This document shows, in pieces, positions 36,601 through 46,316 of a stretch of 64,000 nucleotides of DNA. Location of the stretch: NCBI GenBank assembly GCA_038049695.1, contig CP142453.1, positions 15,256,001-15,320,000 of the forward strand, written 5' to 3'. Origin of the DNA: Cinnamomum chago. Lineage: Eukaryota; Streptophyta; Magnoliopsida; Laurales; Lauraceae. Every line of letters begins with the position of its first letter. Positions within the stretch are counted from its first letter, which is position 1. A program made the position numbers and the translations under genes. The notes beneath the pieces are model-generated. The model was not told the DNA's origin. It was given only the letters and a program-made list of their open reading frames with translations, and searched no databases.

Positions 36601-38482
36601 AACATGTATTTACGCAGATTTACTGATTAAAAATGCATTTCTCGTGTCAGAGTGATAGCAAGATTCTACCAGTACTACTAGTCTAAACAAGTTTTGTAGT
36701 TGACAGTGAGGTGGTGCTTTGTCTCCTTTCAGAAATATAAATTAAATATTGAATGTTTGTCAGTTGATTGTTCATAGTAACACTAGTAAATTATATATTG
36801 TAATTTGCTAGTTTTGCACATTACGTTGTATTCAAAGTACGCAATTTTAAAATTAGAACAAATATTTTGTCAAGATCATGAATCCAATTTAGAATCTTCC
36901 ATCTGGCACCTTCTACTGGTGTCAAATTCGGACCAAGGAGCCTGTTCTCATGCAGCTTAGGTAAGAACAGGATCATTTGCATTCAGCTAGGAGTCCGCTA
37001 GTAAAAAAGAATTGAGATTTTCATTGTTTGGGACAACTCTCCAATGGCTTCCTGCCTACTTTGCTTTGAATTTCTAAGAATTGATAGTATAAGGGGGTTT
37101 TATCTAAGACGTATTAGAAAGAAGATAAATGGCCTTGTTAAAGAGGTGAAGAAGGACTCTCAGTGGATATATAGCTGGGACTAGCATTTTTCTATGATTT
37201 AATTAATTAGGGTGATGGGTGGGTATTGGGTAATAATCTCAAGATGAGAGATTATGTCTTCAAGTGGATATTTACCTCAAATCCTTCACTTATAACCTTT
37301 TATAAAATCGCATGATTTTGAACCTTAAGAATTCAATCGAACTAAATCGGGAGTCACAATTGCTCAAAAACTTACAAAAACACCCAACTATTTGCGTTAA
37401 GAAGCCCCCAATACTATCAAAGGTCCCATTCAAATAAATCGTAATTTTGTTAAATCAGAAATTACAAACTTTGAGAGAAAACAAATTTTTAAGCTACAGG
37501 AAGTTGATTTATTTTTAATACATGTTTTATCATAAACCAACCAATAATTTAGTAGTAGATTTCTTGTTTTCTTGAAAGAGATCATGGGTTCACACCTTCA
37601 GGAACCAATTAGTCCGAGAAAAAACTTTTTTTCAACTAATAGGAAGTATGTGAATCACAATGGGATGCTTTACGTGACAAATTCCTTCAGTTTTTTTATA
37701 AACCAAGATCAAACAATAAAAAATAATTTATTTTTATAACAATCCCTATTAAATCGCAACACAGTCATGCCATATGTGTAGACAAAATGAACCCACATAT
37801 AAAGAGGTTCCTGTATTTTGCTGAATCCCATCTCAATGGTTCTCCCCCACCTGGTTCTTTTCAGCTTGTACAAGTAGAAACCCCCAAATCAACTACACAG
37901 ACCATTTATATGATGGTCCCACCGTGCATGAAACACACATCAAAAGATGCCCCGCCACCTGAGTTCATCCTAATTCCTTAGTTCCCAACTCCCCAATTGC
38001 TGGCCATAAACACAAACGACTCAAGAAAACAAAATCCAACAATCGTAGCTTTTCAATTAGTGAGATTCCCTGCTGCATATAGACAATCAATCTATGATTC
38101 CAAATCAATGACTTGCAAGCAATTTGTAACATAAACGACTAAAGAAAACAAAATCCAACAATCGTAGCTTTCAATTAGTGAGATTCCCTGCTGCACGTAG
38201 GTAATCTATGATTCCAATTCAACGACTTGCAATCAAATTGTGAATTTTCACCCCCCGCCAATCGTTCAGTTCTCATTAAAACAAGATAAATAACATAATC
38301 AGATCAAAGAGTACTATAAATCATTTCAAACCCAATATAGCATGAAAAATGAAAAATATCAGCTATCAAAACAGAATCGGATCCAAAATCATACATCGAT
38401 AAAAACATCAGCGAATTCTAAGCTCATGCAAATCTCTACGATTAAGAAATGATTAAACAAACTAACCTTCTTTTCCTGCCAT
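23116..38482 (-). CDS. AKR2: AKR2-type ankyrin-repeat protein (chloroplast outer-envelope chaperone), 8 coding exons
   Basis: Coding exons (minus strand): 38467-38482, 36192-36334, 33984-34193, 33737-33885, 33380-33551, 30495-30587, 23738-23877 and 23116-23215. Every intron is GT-AG, and the exons sum to 1023 nt with no phase break, giving 340 residues; Arabidopsis AKR2A/B are of similar size. Exon 1 codes only MAGKE plus one base. Residues 1-50 are Ser/Glu-rich and low in complexity. Residues about 50-175 ([36 protein letters not shown], then a [13 protein letters not shown] stretch) are STI1-like. An acidic linker follows, then about four ankyrin repeats from residue 217 to the end, with clear [11 protein letters not shown] and [11 protein letters not shown] cores. 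Known role of the family: cytosolic AKR2 binds tail- and signal-anchored proteins such as OEP7 and delivers them to the chloroplast outer envelope. No disrupted codon is visible, so the gene looks functional. The start is the only ATG that joins exon 2 in frame. Confidence 0.93.
23935..24065. repeat. CCGGAAT-rich repeat, short copy
   Basis: GGCCGGAATTGGCCGGAACG, TTTCAGAATTAGC and TTTCTGGTCCATTCC match the larger block at 25185-25610. It lies 60 bp from AKR2 exon 7. Confidence 0.6.
24280..24560 (-). repeat. Possible TRIM-like element
   Basis: The minus strand carries GGTATCAGAGCC (24437-24449, tRNA-Met primer-like). The words AAAGTTGCTAGCCARTAATYCC occur on both sides (about 24284 and 24455), as expected for short LTRs around a primer site. 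Similarity beyond these words is weak. Confidence 0.35.
24573..24629. repeat. CT then CA microsatellite
   Basis: About 24 CT units followed by a short CA run, within AKR2 intron 6. Confidence 0.95.
25185..25610. repeat. CCGGAAT-rich repeat
   Basis: Many copies of CCGGAATTGGCC, GGAATGGAATGG and CATTCCGGTC cluster here, and a shorter relative lies at 23935-24065. Both contain TTCCAGAATTAGC-like and CTTTCTGGTCC-like words, so they are one family, in AKR2 intron 6. The termini are not resolved. Confidence 0.6.
27040..27092 (+). mobile_element. RTE-like LINE 3' tail fragment
   Basis: AGCCAACCCCAACACAGTTC...GGGCTTTGATGACGACGACG matches the tail of the LINE at 28601-29340 on the opposite strand. 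Confidence 0.65.
27285..27690 (-). repeat. Dispersed repeat, three related copies in AKR2 intron 6
   Basis: Blocks at about 27285-27480, 27480-27690 and 28390-28600 share GATCCTAGAAAA...CCATCTAAATCTCCACCT and GGAATTCCAAG...CTTCCTATCAAA words. The family is unidentified; no termini were found. Confidence 0.55.
27960..28380 (-). mobile_element. LINE RNase H remnant in AKR2 intron 6
   Basis: The minus-strand translation gives [18 protein letters not shown], then [11 protein letters not shown] and LSWDLMVI, then a frameshifted ADPLAKR, the RNase H order of plant L1-type ORF2. No complete frame remains. Confidence 0.65.
28601..29340 (-). mobile_element. RTE-like LINE 3' end
   Basis: The minus strand encodes [30 protein letters not shown] and MTYGAECG (29258 to 28995), then [17 protein letters not shown] and IHVADPT, ending in AGCCGACCCAACATAATTGG and a GAT/GAC trinucleotide tail. 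Frameshifts separate the pieces. Such simple-repeat tails are typical of RTE-clade LINEs. The copy is inside AKR2 intron 6, in gene orientation. Confidence 0.82.
29409..29612. repeat. Tandem duplication, about 106 bp x 2
   Basis: Two copies of CCCTTAGAACTCCTTCCTAT...CAAGCCGACAATC...CCCTCATGTCC lie at the 5' side of the RTE-like LINE remnant and may be part of it. Confidence 0.7.
30588..33379 (-). other. AKR2 intron 5 with MULE-like MITE
   Basis: This 2.8-kb GT-AG intron contains a Mutator-like miniature element at 31226-31577 with a near-perfect 9-bp TSD. The rest is A/T-rich with no recognised coding segment; the short ORF at 32674-32880 (minus) is unrecognised. Confidence 0.8.
31226..31577. 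mobile_element. Mutator-like MITE with 9-bp TSD
   Basis: Terminal inverted repeats GCAAGATGCTCCTGCGCATC and, inward from the right, GGAAGATGCTCCTGTGCATC. Flanks ATTTAACAG (31217-31225) and ATTTTACAG (31578-31586) differ at one base. It is 352 bp long with no coding capacity, in AKR2 intron 5. The interior (ACCGTTGGATC...) is shared with 48105-48456. Confidence 0.82.
34194..36191 (-). other. AKR2 intron 2
   Basis: This 2.0-kb GT-AG intron has no recognised gene or well-bounded transposon. A short CTTTT microsatellite lies at about 35340-35360. Introns 3 (33886-33983) and 4 (33552-33736) on the far side of exon 3 are short and compact. Confidence 0.75.
36335..38466 (-). other. AKR2 intron 1
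   Basis: This 2.1-kb GT-AG intron begins only 16 nt after the ATG. It holds a tandem duplication of about 118 bp near 38010-38245 and otherwise A/T-rich sequence without a recognisable gene. A long first intron close to the start codon often carries expression-enhancing sequence in plants, but nothing here proves that. Confidence 0.8.
38007..38247. repeat. Tandem duplication, about 118 bp x 2
   Basis: Two adjacent copies share the AAACAAAATCCAACAATCG and TTAGTGAGATTCCCTGCTGC blocks, with a few substitutions and small indels. The pair lies inside AKR2 intron 1, about 235 bp from the first exon. Confidence 0.75.
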
Positions 38483-38700
38483 GACTGATTGATTCAGATT
38501 ACAAGAAATCGATGAATCGCTACAAACAAAGAAGCAAAATCAGAGAACTCTCCTCCAACAAGGGATTTCGGACAAAAACCCTAGATCGGATCTAGAGCGG
38601 ACGGACCAGATTCTCGCCCGATCGATCTCTTCTTCCCTCTTTTTTATTCCAAGCCCTACTGCTTTCTCTTACGGAGCATATATGAAGGAATGGACGGACT
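38483..38700 (-). promoter_or_regulatory. AKR2 5' UTR and core promoter region
   Basis: Upstream of the AKR2 ATG the minus strand reads a pyrimidine-rich leader with the CCCTAGATC-type motifs common in plant leaders. A TATA-like stretch (ATATATG) lies near 38677-38684, about 190 nt before the ATG. The transcription start itself cannot be placed from sequence. Confidence 0.4.
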
Positions 38701-40075
38701 GGATTGATCGACGGATCTCAAAGCCTCATCTCAAACGAGCTCAGAAAAAAAAAGTTTTTGAGTCCGCCGCATTACGTGTGCGAGGGATAAGATAAGAGAA
38801 GTGGGAGATAGAGGTTTGCAGCCATACGTTGAGATTGAGACAGGTGGGATTCGTGGTCGGGTGGGGCCCACCCCTTGGACGGCATCTATTTTGGATATCC
38901 CATCCAGCAGTTTGGTATTGGAATTGGAGTGGACGGTTAGGATTGTGGGGTATGGTGTTAGTGCGATTCGTGTATGCGGCCGGCTCAGATGTGGGGCCAG
39001 GATTGTGCGGATCAAGGATGGATGTTGAATCGGTAGGGCCCGAAATGGATTGGGGATTTATTTTATTGGATTGTGAATCACGGGAGATGTTTCATAATCA
39101 TGGTGCCAACCAACCTGTAAATGCTGGCCAACGATTTTGGCGATTGCATGCATTAAACACTACCAACTAAGAGTAGCCCCATAAATTTAGTCCGAAGAGA
39201 TCGGTAGCCGGCCCAAGCCCAAAAATATGTGGTTATTAAAAAGTTTTGAGCCCAGTGGGTTGGGCTCGGACAATTATTGAAAAGCCCAACAAAAATGGGA
39301 GCCTGGCCTGCCTATAATGTTATTTTACTGATTTTTATATATTTTAAAGGGAACCCTAAAAATATCTCCTCAAAAATGTCTCTTCTATCCACCATTTGAA
39401 ATGCTTTTCTATAGCATCACATAATACTTAGCTTAGTTTTACACTTTTCCTTACGTCCCAAGGGGCGCCGGGTCCACAGAGGAAGAATAACCTAAATGTT
39501 TCATCTCTTTTACAAAAAATAAAAATGGTTGTACAAACATGCCCTTTAATGCTATTGTTCCTAATAATTTTTATTTTCATTGGAGAGCTAAAGGTAAATG
39601 TTTGATGACCCATTCTCTTGGTGTCACTCTTAGTTTTTCAAATGGGGAGCTTAATCTAGCTCTTTACACACAAATCCTACTTAGAATTGAAGTTTTTTCT
39701 ATTTTCACAATGTGGTGAACAATAATAAATCTCCATGTTGTATAGCCATTATTTCCATGGCATACTCAAAACGCACCTTTAGCACCCTTTGCATTAGGAG
39801 AAACTCATAACCCTTTGCATTTTTCTTTTAAAAATAAAATTAGTTTGTATATATTATTAGTCGATTTATTAGATATAAGAGGTATTCAAGAATATCAATT
39901 ATCAATAAATTTGAAATACATTCGTTTTGCCTTTTGTTTCCTATTTAATCTAAGAGATCATTGTTCTACATCCTTTCATATTTTTTGAAAAACTTACCGC
40001 AGACAGGTAGGCATCTTTCCATCAACATGTATGAATATGGTGTCATTGTGATGTGAGGTGGTATACAAGGATCAT
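38701..40075. other. Spacer upstream of AKR2, no gene recognised
   Basis: A GC-richer part (38760-39060) lies just upstream of the AKR2 promoter on the other strand; its short ORFs have no family features. The rest is A/T-rich. Confidence 0.5.
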
Positions 40076-40650
40076 CAGTGGCGGCTCTAGGAATTCGAGT
40101 CGGTGAAGTTAACAAAATACTTATCTTCTACACATCAAATAAATTTATTTTTCCATTTATCAGCATTTGTCGTTTACTTTCGATAATTCGACAAGTATAG
40201 TATAAAATTCTTAAATAAACTATTTCTGATAATCTGATAAAGATAATATTGAATTCTAAAAAAAATATTATTACTAATAGTTCTTAATCAAAAAGCAAAA
40301 TTTAAATACATAAACTCCTACAGCTGCCCTCAGCAAATTTTTAGGTTTACATATGTTAAAATCGTTGCATAATAGATTCATTATCAACACTGGCAACCAC
40401 ATATTTTTCAATATATGTAACAAAACAGTCGTTCATCCATTGATCTCCTATTCGGTTATGCAACATGTTATTTACGTACTTCATTGCTGAAAAAGCTCTT
40501 TCTACCGTTGCAGTTACTACTGGTAAAATCAACGCCAATTTTAAAAACAAATAAATCAATTGGTATACGATATCCTTCTCTGTCTCCACTAAATTTCTAG
40601 CAATGTCACAAATTCCTTTAAGTTCTAAAAACTTGTTGCTATAGCGCATA
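40076..40650 (-). mobile_element. 3' end of another zf-MYM-type hAT element
   Basis: The minus-strand frame (40356-40649) encodes the hATC region: LALILPVVTATVERAFSAM, NRIGDQWMNDCFVTYIEK, then an early stop. About 280 bp further on, the sequence reaches a terminus CAGTGGCGGCTCTAGG at 40076. I could not find the opposite end, so this is a truncated copy. Confidence 0.75.
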
Positions 40651-42066
40651 TCAGTAATGTAGGCCCATTAATTTAATTTTATTTTTTTGTAGACAGTTGG
40701 CCCATTAACTTAGGCGGTGGGTATTTTATGGTGACTTCTATTCACTACTACATAAATAAAGAAAAAGTGTAAAGTTAGATAATGTGGGGTGAAACTCTTA
40801 GATTGAATGGGGTCAAAAGCTTCCCATAAGTTTAATTCATGAAATAAAAAAATTTATTTTTAAATGTTTTTTCAAATCAATTGACCCCACTATGATCTAT
40901 GTGGAGCGCCCATGAGGATTATGGTTTTCAAAACCCACCTGTGCCAACTTGTAATAGATATCCTTCTGCCACACCCTCACTTTTCCTTGTGAACTTTGGT
41001 ATTCACCCAATTTGAAACTCTTTCAGTCTACGCTCACTGTTGGTCTCGTGTCTAAATAAGAAGTTCATGAATTTTTCTTTTGAAAAGCATTGCATATAAT
41101 CTAATGAGGCTGATTTTTGGTAAAACCTTAGTTAGCGAGATCAGTGAACAGTTAGAAGGGAATAAAGTCTATGGTATTCAGGTCACTTGAATCTCTCTCT
41201 CAATGGCTTCTTCAAAATCAGACCATAGATACCAACCAATCAGAATCTCAAGTCAAATAAAGTATAAGATTGTATCCTTGTTTTTTAGTCACGGTGGAAA
41301 CAAATGGGTCAAATGAAATGAGAGATCACATGTAAACACAGAGAGCAAGTTAATTTCCCTAGATGGAAAGTATAGTGTGAATGCACTTGCATCTCTCTCT
41401 ATTTTAAGCCTATTTTTAAATGAATGATTATAAAACTCACACAATAAAGGAAGAAGAAAGGGTTTATAACTTTAGACAGTGATTAATTTACATCCCGTTG
41501 CCTTGAACCAGAACAGCATCTAATTGATTTGATTTTTTTTTAATGGCTAATTACGGAAGCCCTTTTTTGGTATCCGGAAGTTCCTATTGCGCCAAAAAAA
41601 AAAAATTTAAAATACCTCAAACCATTTTATTTATTTTTTAAATCAGTAAAGAGATTCCTGTGTGGAGGTTGCAGAAAATACAGATAATCTAGATTATGGG
41701 ACTTCGTTTTCTATTTTAGTTCCATCAGCTACCCATTTCCCATGTCAGGAATGTCAATGGCTATCTCATTTTGAAGCTTGGCTCATCTTAAGTGTAAGTG
41801 CAAAAAATCTCACAAACTTACTTGGATGATGTAAAACTGCTCTTGGGAAGATTTGGCTGGTTGCTGACCTGAAAGGAAGAGAAGCAAAGGATCAGAGACC
41901 TTGGCTGCTGTCAGCACAAGACCCTCCGATGCCTAAGTTAGTTTAGTCACTAGGCAGAAGGTGAAGGGGGAAGAAAGAGAATGAAGGTGTATATATTTCA
42001 CTCCACTTACCTTGTTGGACTCGCCTTACATTTGTATATATGGGTGCTGAGGTTTAGCAGGAATTT
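40651..42066. other. Spacer between hAT elements, no gene recognised
   Basis: A/T-rich sequence without long frames. The missing 5' end of the zf-MYM hAT at 40076 was sought here and not found. Confidence 0.5.
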
Positions 42067-42589
42067 CCTTAGTGGGGGTAGGTAAAAAGAGAATATCCCA
42101 TCAGGTCATACCTTGTACCTAGAGGTGAAAATCTGGGCGGTACAGCCCATGATAATTATGCGGGTCGTGCCGTATCGTGCCTGGCCCAGGGCCTCTGGGG
42201 TCAACCCAACACGGCCCAAGGCACGGCTCTGGTCGTGCCGTGCTGGGGCGGACCCTAGTTGGGCCCGGGTCGTGCAGCCCGTGGGCGGCCCACATATCCC
42301 CCCCCCCCCCCCCCCCCTCCCCCTCCCCCTCCCCCTTTTTATTTTTTTAAGTTCTTAAGTCTTAGAGACTTGGACTCTTCACCCTTGGTCTTGGACCAAT
42401 TTCATTAAAATAAAGAAATTAAGAGAAATAACAAGTAGAATAACACTAATGATGTTTTGAAAAAATACATCAAATAAATTGAATTTCCTTGAAATTTAAG
42501 TTACAAAAGTTCAAAAAAAATTACAAATTTGAACTTGGATCAATATATATAATGAAATTCAAACCTTCTAATAAATGAAAAAAGAATTA

Positions 42590-42745
42590 CAACTTTAAAA
42601 ACCTATGATACATTCTAAAAAATAAATTACAACTTTAGAAACCTATGATACATTCTAAAAAATAAATTATAACTTTAAAAACCTATGATACATTCTAAAA
42701 AATAAATTACAAGTTGAAAGCCTATTATACATTCTAAAAAAATTA
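42590..42745. repeat. Short tandem repeat, about 47 bp x 3-4
   Basis: The unit contains AACCTATGATACATTCTAAA and is repeated three to four times just beyond the 3' end of the hAT transposase frame, within the element. Confidence 0.8.
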
Positions 42746-42747
42746 TA

Positions 42748-44858
42748 CTATGATATATGTAACCCCGCTAGCTCTTCTTCTATCTCGATCTCATCATTAT
42801 CGAGGTGTTGTTCCCTATCCTGTGCTTGATACCAATCCCGTAAACATATGCAGGTCTCAACGGTTTATTCTATAAGTATAGTCCTCCTGGGGTCAATAAG
42901 GCGCCTACTTGCACTAAATGCCTGCTCTGATGCAACTGTAGACGCTGGTATTGTTAGTATATCACAGGCTATTGCGAAAAGTACGGGAAACTTAGTTTCG
43001 AATTATTTCCACCATGCCAAAATATCAAAATCATCTTCTTCATCATCTGAGATTTCAACAGGATCACTCCCCAAGTATATTGTTAATTCATTAAGGTTGT
43101 AAAATCCTCTGGAAGAAGAGGAGTTACTTCCATGAGATTTCTTCATAATACTCCAAATAGCCTTCTTTTTTCCTTTATGCACTTGGGGAGGGCCTGTTGG
43201 GACCGTGGGTGTTATGGATCTACCTAATCGGGTAGCATAATCCAAATAAAGTGTTTCTAATTGTGTCCTAATTGTTGTCATGTCATTTATATCAGTTGTA
43301 TTCATATTAGAGTTTATTTCATCAAGAATGGTTTCTACACCTTGTAATTTCAATATAGGGTCTAATGCAGCAGCTATACAAAATGTTAAAGGAGCTATTA
43401 TCCAATATGATGAAAACTTTGCCTCCATTTGTGCACACATGAGTTGAAAAATTGGGAAATCTATATACTTTTTAAAAGTAAGACTTATTTCATAAAAATG
43501 GGTTAGAGCTTGATTTGATGTGGGATAATATACCCCGGAAAAGAACAATGTTGCATCTTGAAAAACTTCTAAAAAATCTCTTATTATCTCAAGAAGGGTC
43601 CATTTATCATCACTTATAAAAATATTTTCATGCTCCAAATAAAGTTGACAATATTGATTTAGTGTCATTTTATAGGCACATGATTCTTTTAACATTTTAT
43701 AGGTAAAATTCCATCTATGCTTTACATCATATGATATTTTCTTTGGTATTTGATTCAAATTTACACATATGTCCCTCTACCATTGTTTTCGCGAGGGAGA
43801 ACAAAAAATGTATCCTACAATCCATTTAATAATATCTAAATCATCCCTAATTAATTTCACCCCTACTTGTACGATAAGATTTATGACGTGGCAATGTGGC
43901 ATGCACATCTATTGTGAAATAGATCTCCATTTAAATCAAGTTGAATCGAATGTTTTAGTAAATCTACTGCGACATTGTTAGTGCTTGCATTATCTGAAGT
44001 TATAGAAATTATTTTATTTTTAATTTTATATTATCTAAGTTTTTCAAGGATGGTGGACCCTATCCTAGCACCAGTGTGTGGAAATTCTAGCATAGAAAAT
44101 GAAATAATTATTTTCTGCATCACCCAATCACTATCAATATAATGTGATGTGATTGCAATGTACCCCACATTTTGTTTAGAGGTCCATAAATCTGAAGTTA
44201 AAGCCACTTTTCCAAGTAAATTTTCAAAAATATTTTTTAAATTCTATTTTTCTTTCAAAAAAGTGTTTATTGCATCACTTCTAGCAGTAACTCTAGATAT
44301 TTTCTGCCATGAAGGAATAAAGGCATACCTCAAAAATCTTTCAAAACATCGGTCTTCAGAAAGTATAAATGGATATTGGCGAGAAATTATATACTTAATA
44401 AGTTGATATCTAGCATTAATAGGGTCATAATTGAAAATTCCTAAACCACCAGATGAATCTGTTTGAGAAAGTTGTGTTTGAACCATCCCACGGTTCCCAC
44501 CTCTTTCCCCATCGTTAGCGGTATTAGTGTGTTTGAACATACACTTTTTCATGTGTCTACTAAGGTTGCCAGTGTCGCTTGATGATTTGGCACTGAGGAG
44601 ATCTTTGCAAAAATTACATTGTGCCTTTTCCTCTGTTCCTCCCATGGGATTTGGGACAGTAACTTTAACAAAATAAGTCCAAACAGGAGAAGTCAATCTT
44701 TATTTTCTCTTCTTTTTAGTTGTAGAAACCGAAAATGCAGGATTTTGGGGACTATTACTATCTACTTCTATGCACCAACTTTGATCTAAATGAATAAATC
44801 CAGGATCTTCCTTATTTAGAGAGAAGTCAAGGTTGAAAGGTTGTGATGGTCCAGCCAT
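42748..44858 (-). pseudogene. hAT transposase pseudogene (BED zinc finger plus hATC)
   Basis: The reading frame starts at ATG 44858 (MAGPSQPFNL...). A BED finger follows (VWTYFVKV, CNFCK, LSRHMKKC). A DDE-region stretch has ALTSDLWTSKQNVGYIAIT, then ITSDNASTNN and HNRCACHI. The end is the hATC dimerisation domain (FPVLFAIACDILTIPAST, SEQAFSASRRLIDPRRT). Breaks seen: stop codons at 44700-44702, 44244-44246, about 44031, 43777-43779, 43003-43005 and about 42861, plus a one-base frameshift near 43885. The protein is closest in type to ricesleeper/RICESLEEPER-like plant hATs. The copy cannot make transposase. Confidence 0.9.
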
Positions 44859-46316
44859 TTTTCTAAATAAAAGATATTTTTTTAATAAATAATTATGTAT
44901 AATGTGTTTTTTGTGATAATTTATATAAGAAAGGGGAGAAGATGAGACTTAATATATAATATTACTACTAAATAAAACTCAAAATTAAATATAATAAATA
45001 CCTTTATGAGAGAGGGAGAGCTAATGGAGAAGTTCTTCTTAGTTGAATCATCCACTTTAGAGAAGTCACCCTCACTTTTCACTTCTTAGAAAACTTTGTA
45101 TAGAGAGCTTAGATTTTAGAATGAGACTTAAGAGAGCTTAGTGCCTTAGAACTTTAGAGAGAGTGTGAGAAATGAGAGAGTAGATGAGTGTAGAGAAATG
45201 AGATGAATAAGGGCTATTTATAGAATTCCTAAGTGATAAAATGACATAAAATACCCCCTCATATGACCGTTTTATAGCAGTTGGGGGGTTATAATGATAA
45301 AAAATGATCAAAAGACACTAATACCCCCCCCCCCCACCCAATTTGACCGCTTATAGCTGTTGGGTGGGGGGGGGGGGGGGTTAAAAATGTAAAAAAAACC
45401 ACCTTTGACCTTTTTTTTAGGGGGGGGGGGTGGATTTAAAAAAAAAAGAGCCGTTGGGGGCGGTGCCGGGTTGGGCCGTGCCTCGGGCCTGGGCAGCGGG
45501 ACTGCCGGCCCGGCCCGTTGACCAAGTCAACATGCCCAAGCACGACCCAGGCACAGTTTTTTCGTGCCGGGCCCGTGCTGGGCTTGGGCTGCCCGCTCAG
45601 ATTTTCACCTCTACTTGTACCCTTAGTGGGGGTAGATGAAAGCTCTATCCCATTAGGCCATATCTTATATGGTTGTGGACGTGACCATATTATAAGGTCA
45701 ACTCCTTATCAGGCGCATGCCCTATCTGACAGCCCGTAGGGCATTTATTATGATTGACGTTTGACGCTTATCTCGGTCGACTGAAGATACCGAGACCGAG
45801 ATGGGCGTGCCTGCACTCGAGCCGAGATGGGGCTAGTTGGTATTTCTTACCGAGACCAACCAGATCCGAATGCCGAACCCGAGATGGTGCCGAAATGGGG
45901 GGGGGAGACTAAGGGGACCAAGACCAGGATAAACTTAATTGGTATCTTTGTCAAGGTTAGACTCATTTTTGGGATTATGAAAAGGTCCCCACACATTAAG
46001 TATGTTCTGAAATCAGACCTCCATTATTCTAGTTGTTGCTTCATACAGATATAAGAACACAGAGGATGCCTGAAATCAACACTCCATATAAAAATTTAAA
46101 TGGCTGTGATCTTCCAACTTTTTTTTTTGCTAACGGAGGATTCTTAATCCTTTGGACTAAATTATTCCCTCCGAGCCCAGAGAGAAGTCGGGTAAAACCC
46201 TTGTGGCCCCTAGGTGGTAGCACAAGTGGATTCAACCTTCGGTTCCTGAAGAGGGGGAACCGGGAGTCGATACTAAGACCTCTAGCTCCGGAAGAGAGAG
46301 AAACCGTGGTTCTGAC

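Larger units (their letters stand above)
42120..45613 (-). mobile_element. hAT DNA transposon with complete ends and perfect 8-bp TSD
   Basis: The ends are inverted repeats: TAGAGGTGAAAATCTGGGCGG on the left and, read inward from the right, TAGAGGTGAAAATCTGAGCGG. Both sides carry the perfect 8-bp duplication CTTGTACC (42112-42119 and 45614-45621), which is diagnostic for hAT. Subterminal regions are strikingly GC-rich (GCACGGCCC-type words), with a 20-base C run at 42298-42317 and G runs near 45370 and 45420. The interior encodes a decayed BED-finger transposase on the minus strand. Length is 3494 bp. Confidence 0.95.
42067..45667. repeat. 52-bp tandem repeat that received the hAT insertion
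   Basis: CCTTAGTGGGGGTAG...ATCCCATCAGGTCATA (42067-42114) and CCTTAGTGGGGGTAG...ATCCCATTAGGCCATA (45621-45667) would be adjacent, 52 bp apart, if the hAT element and one TSD were removed. Confidence 0.7.
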
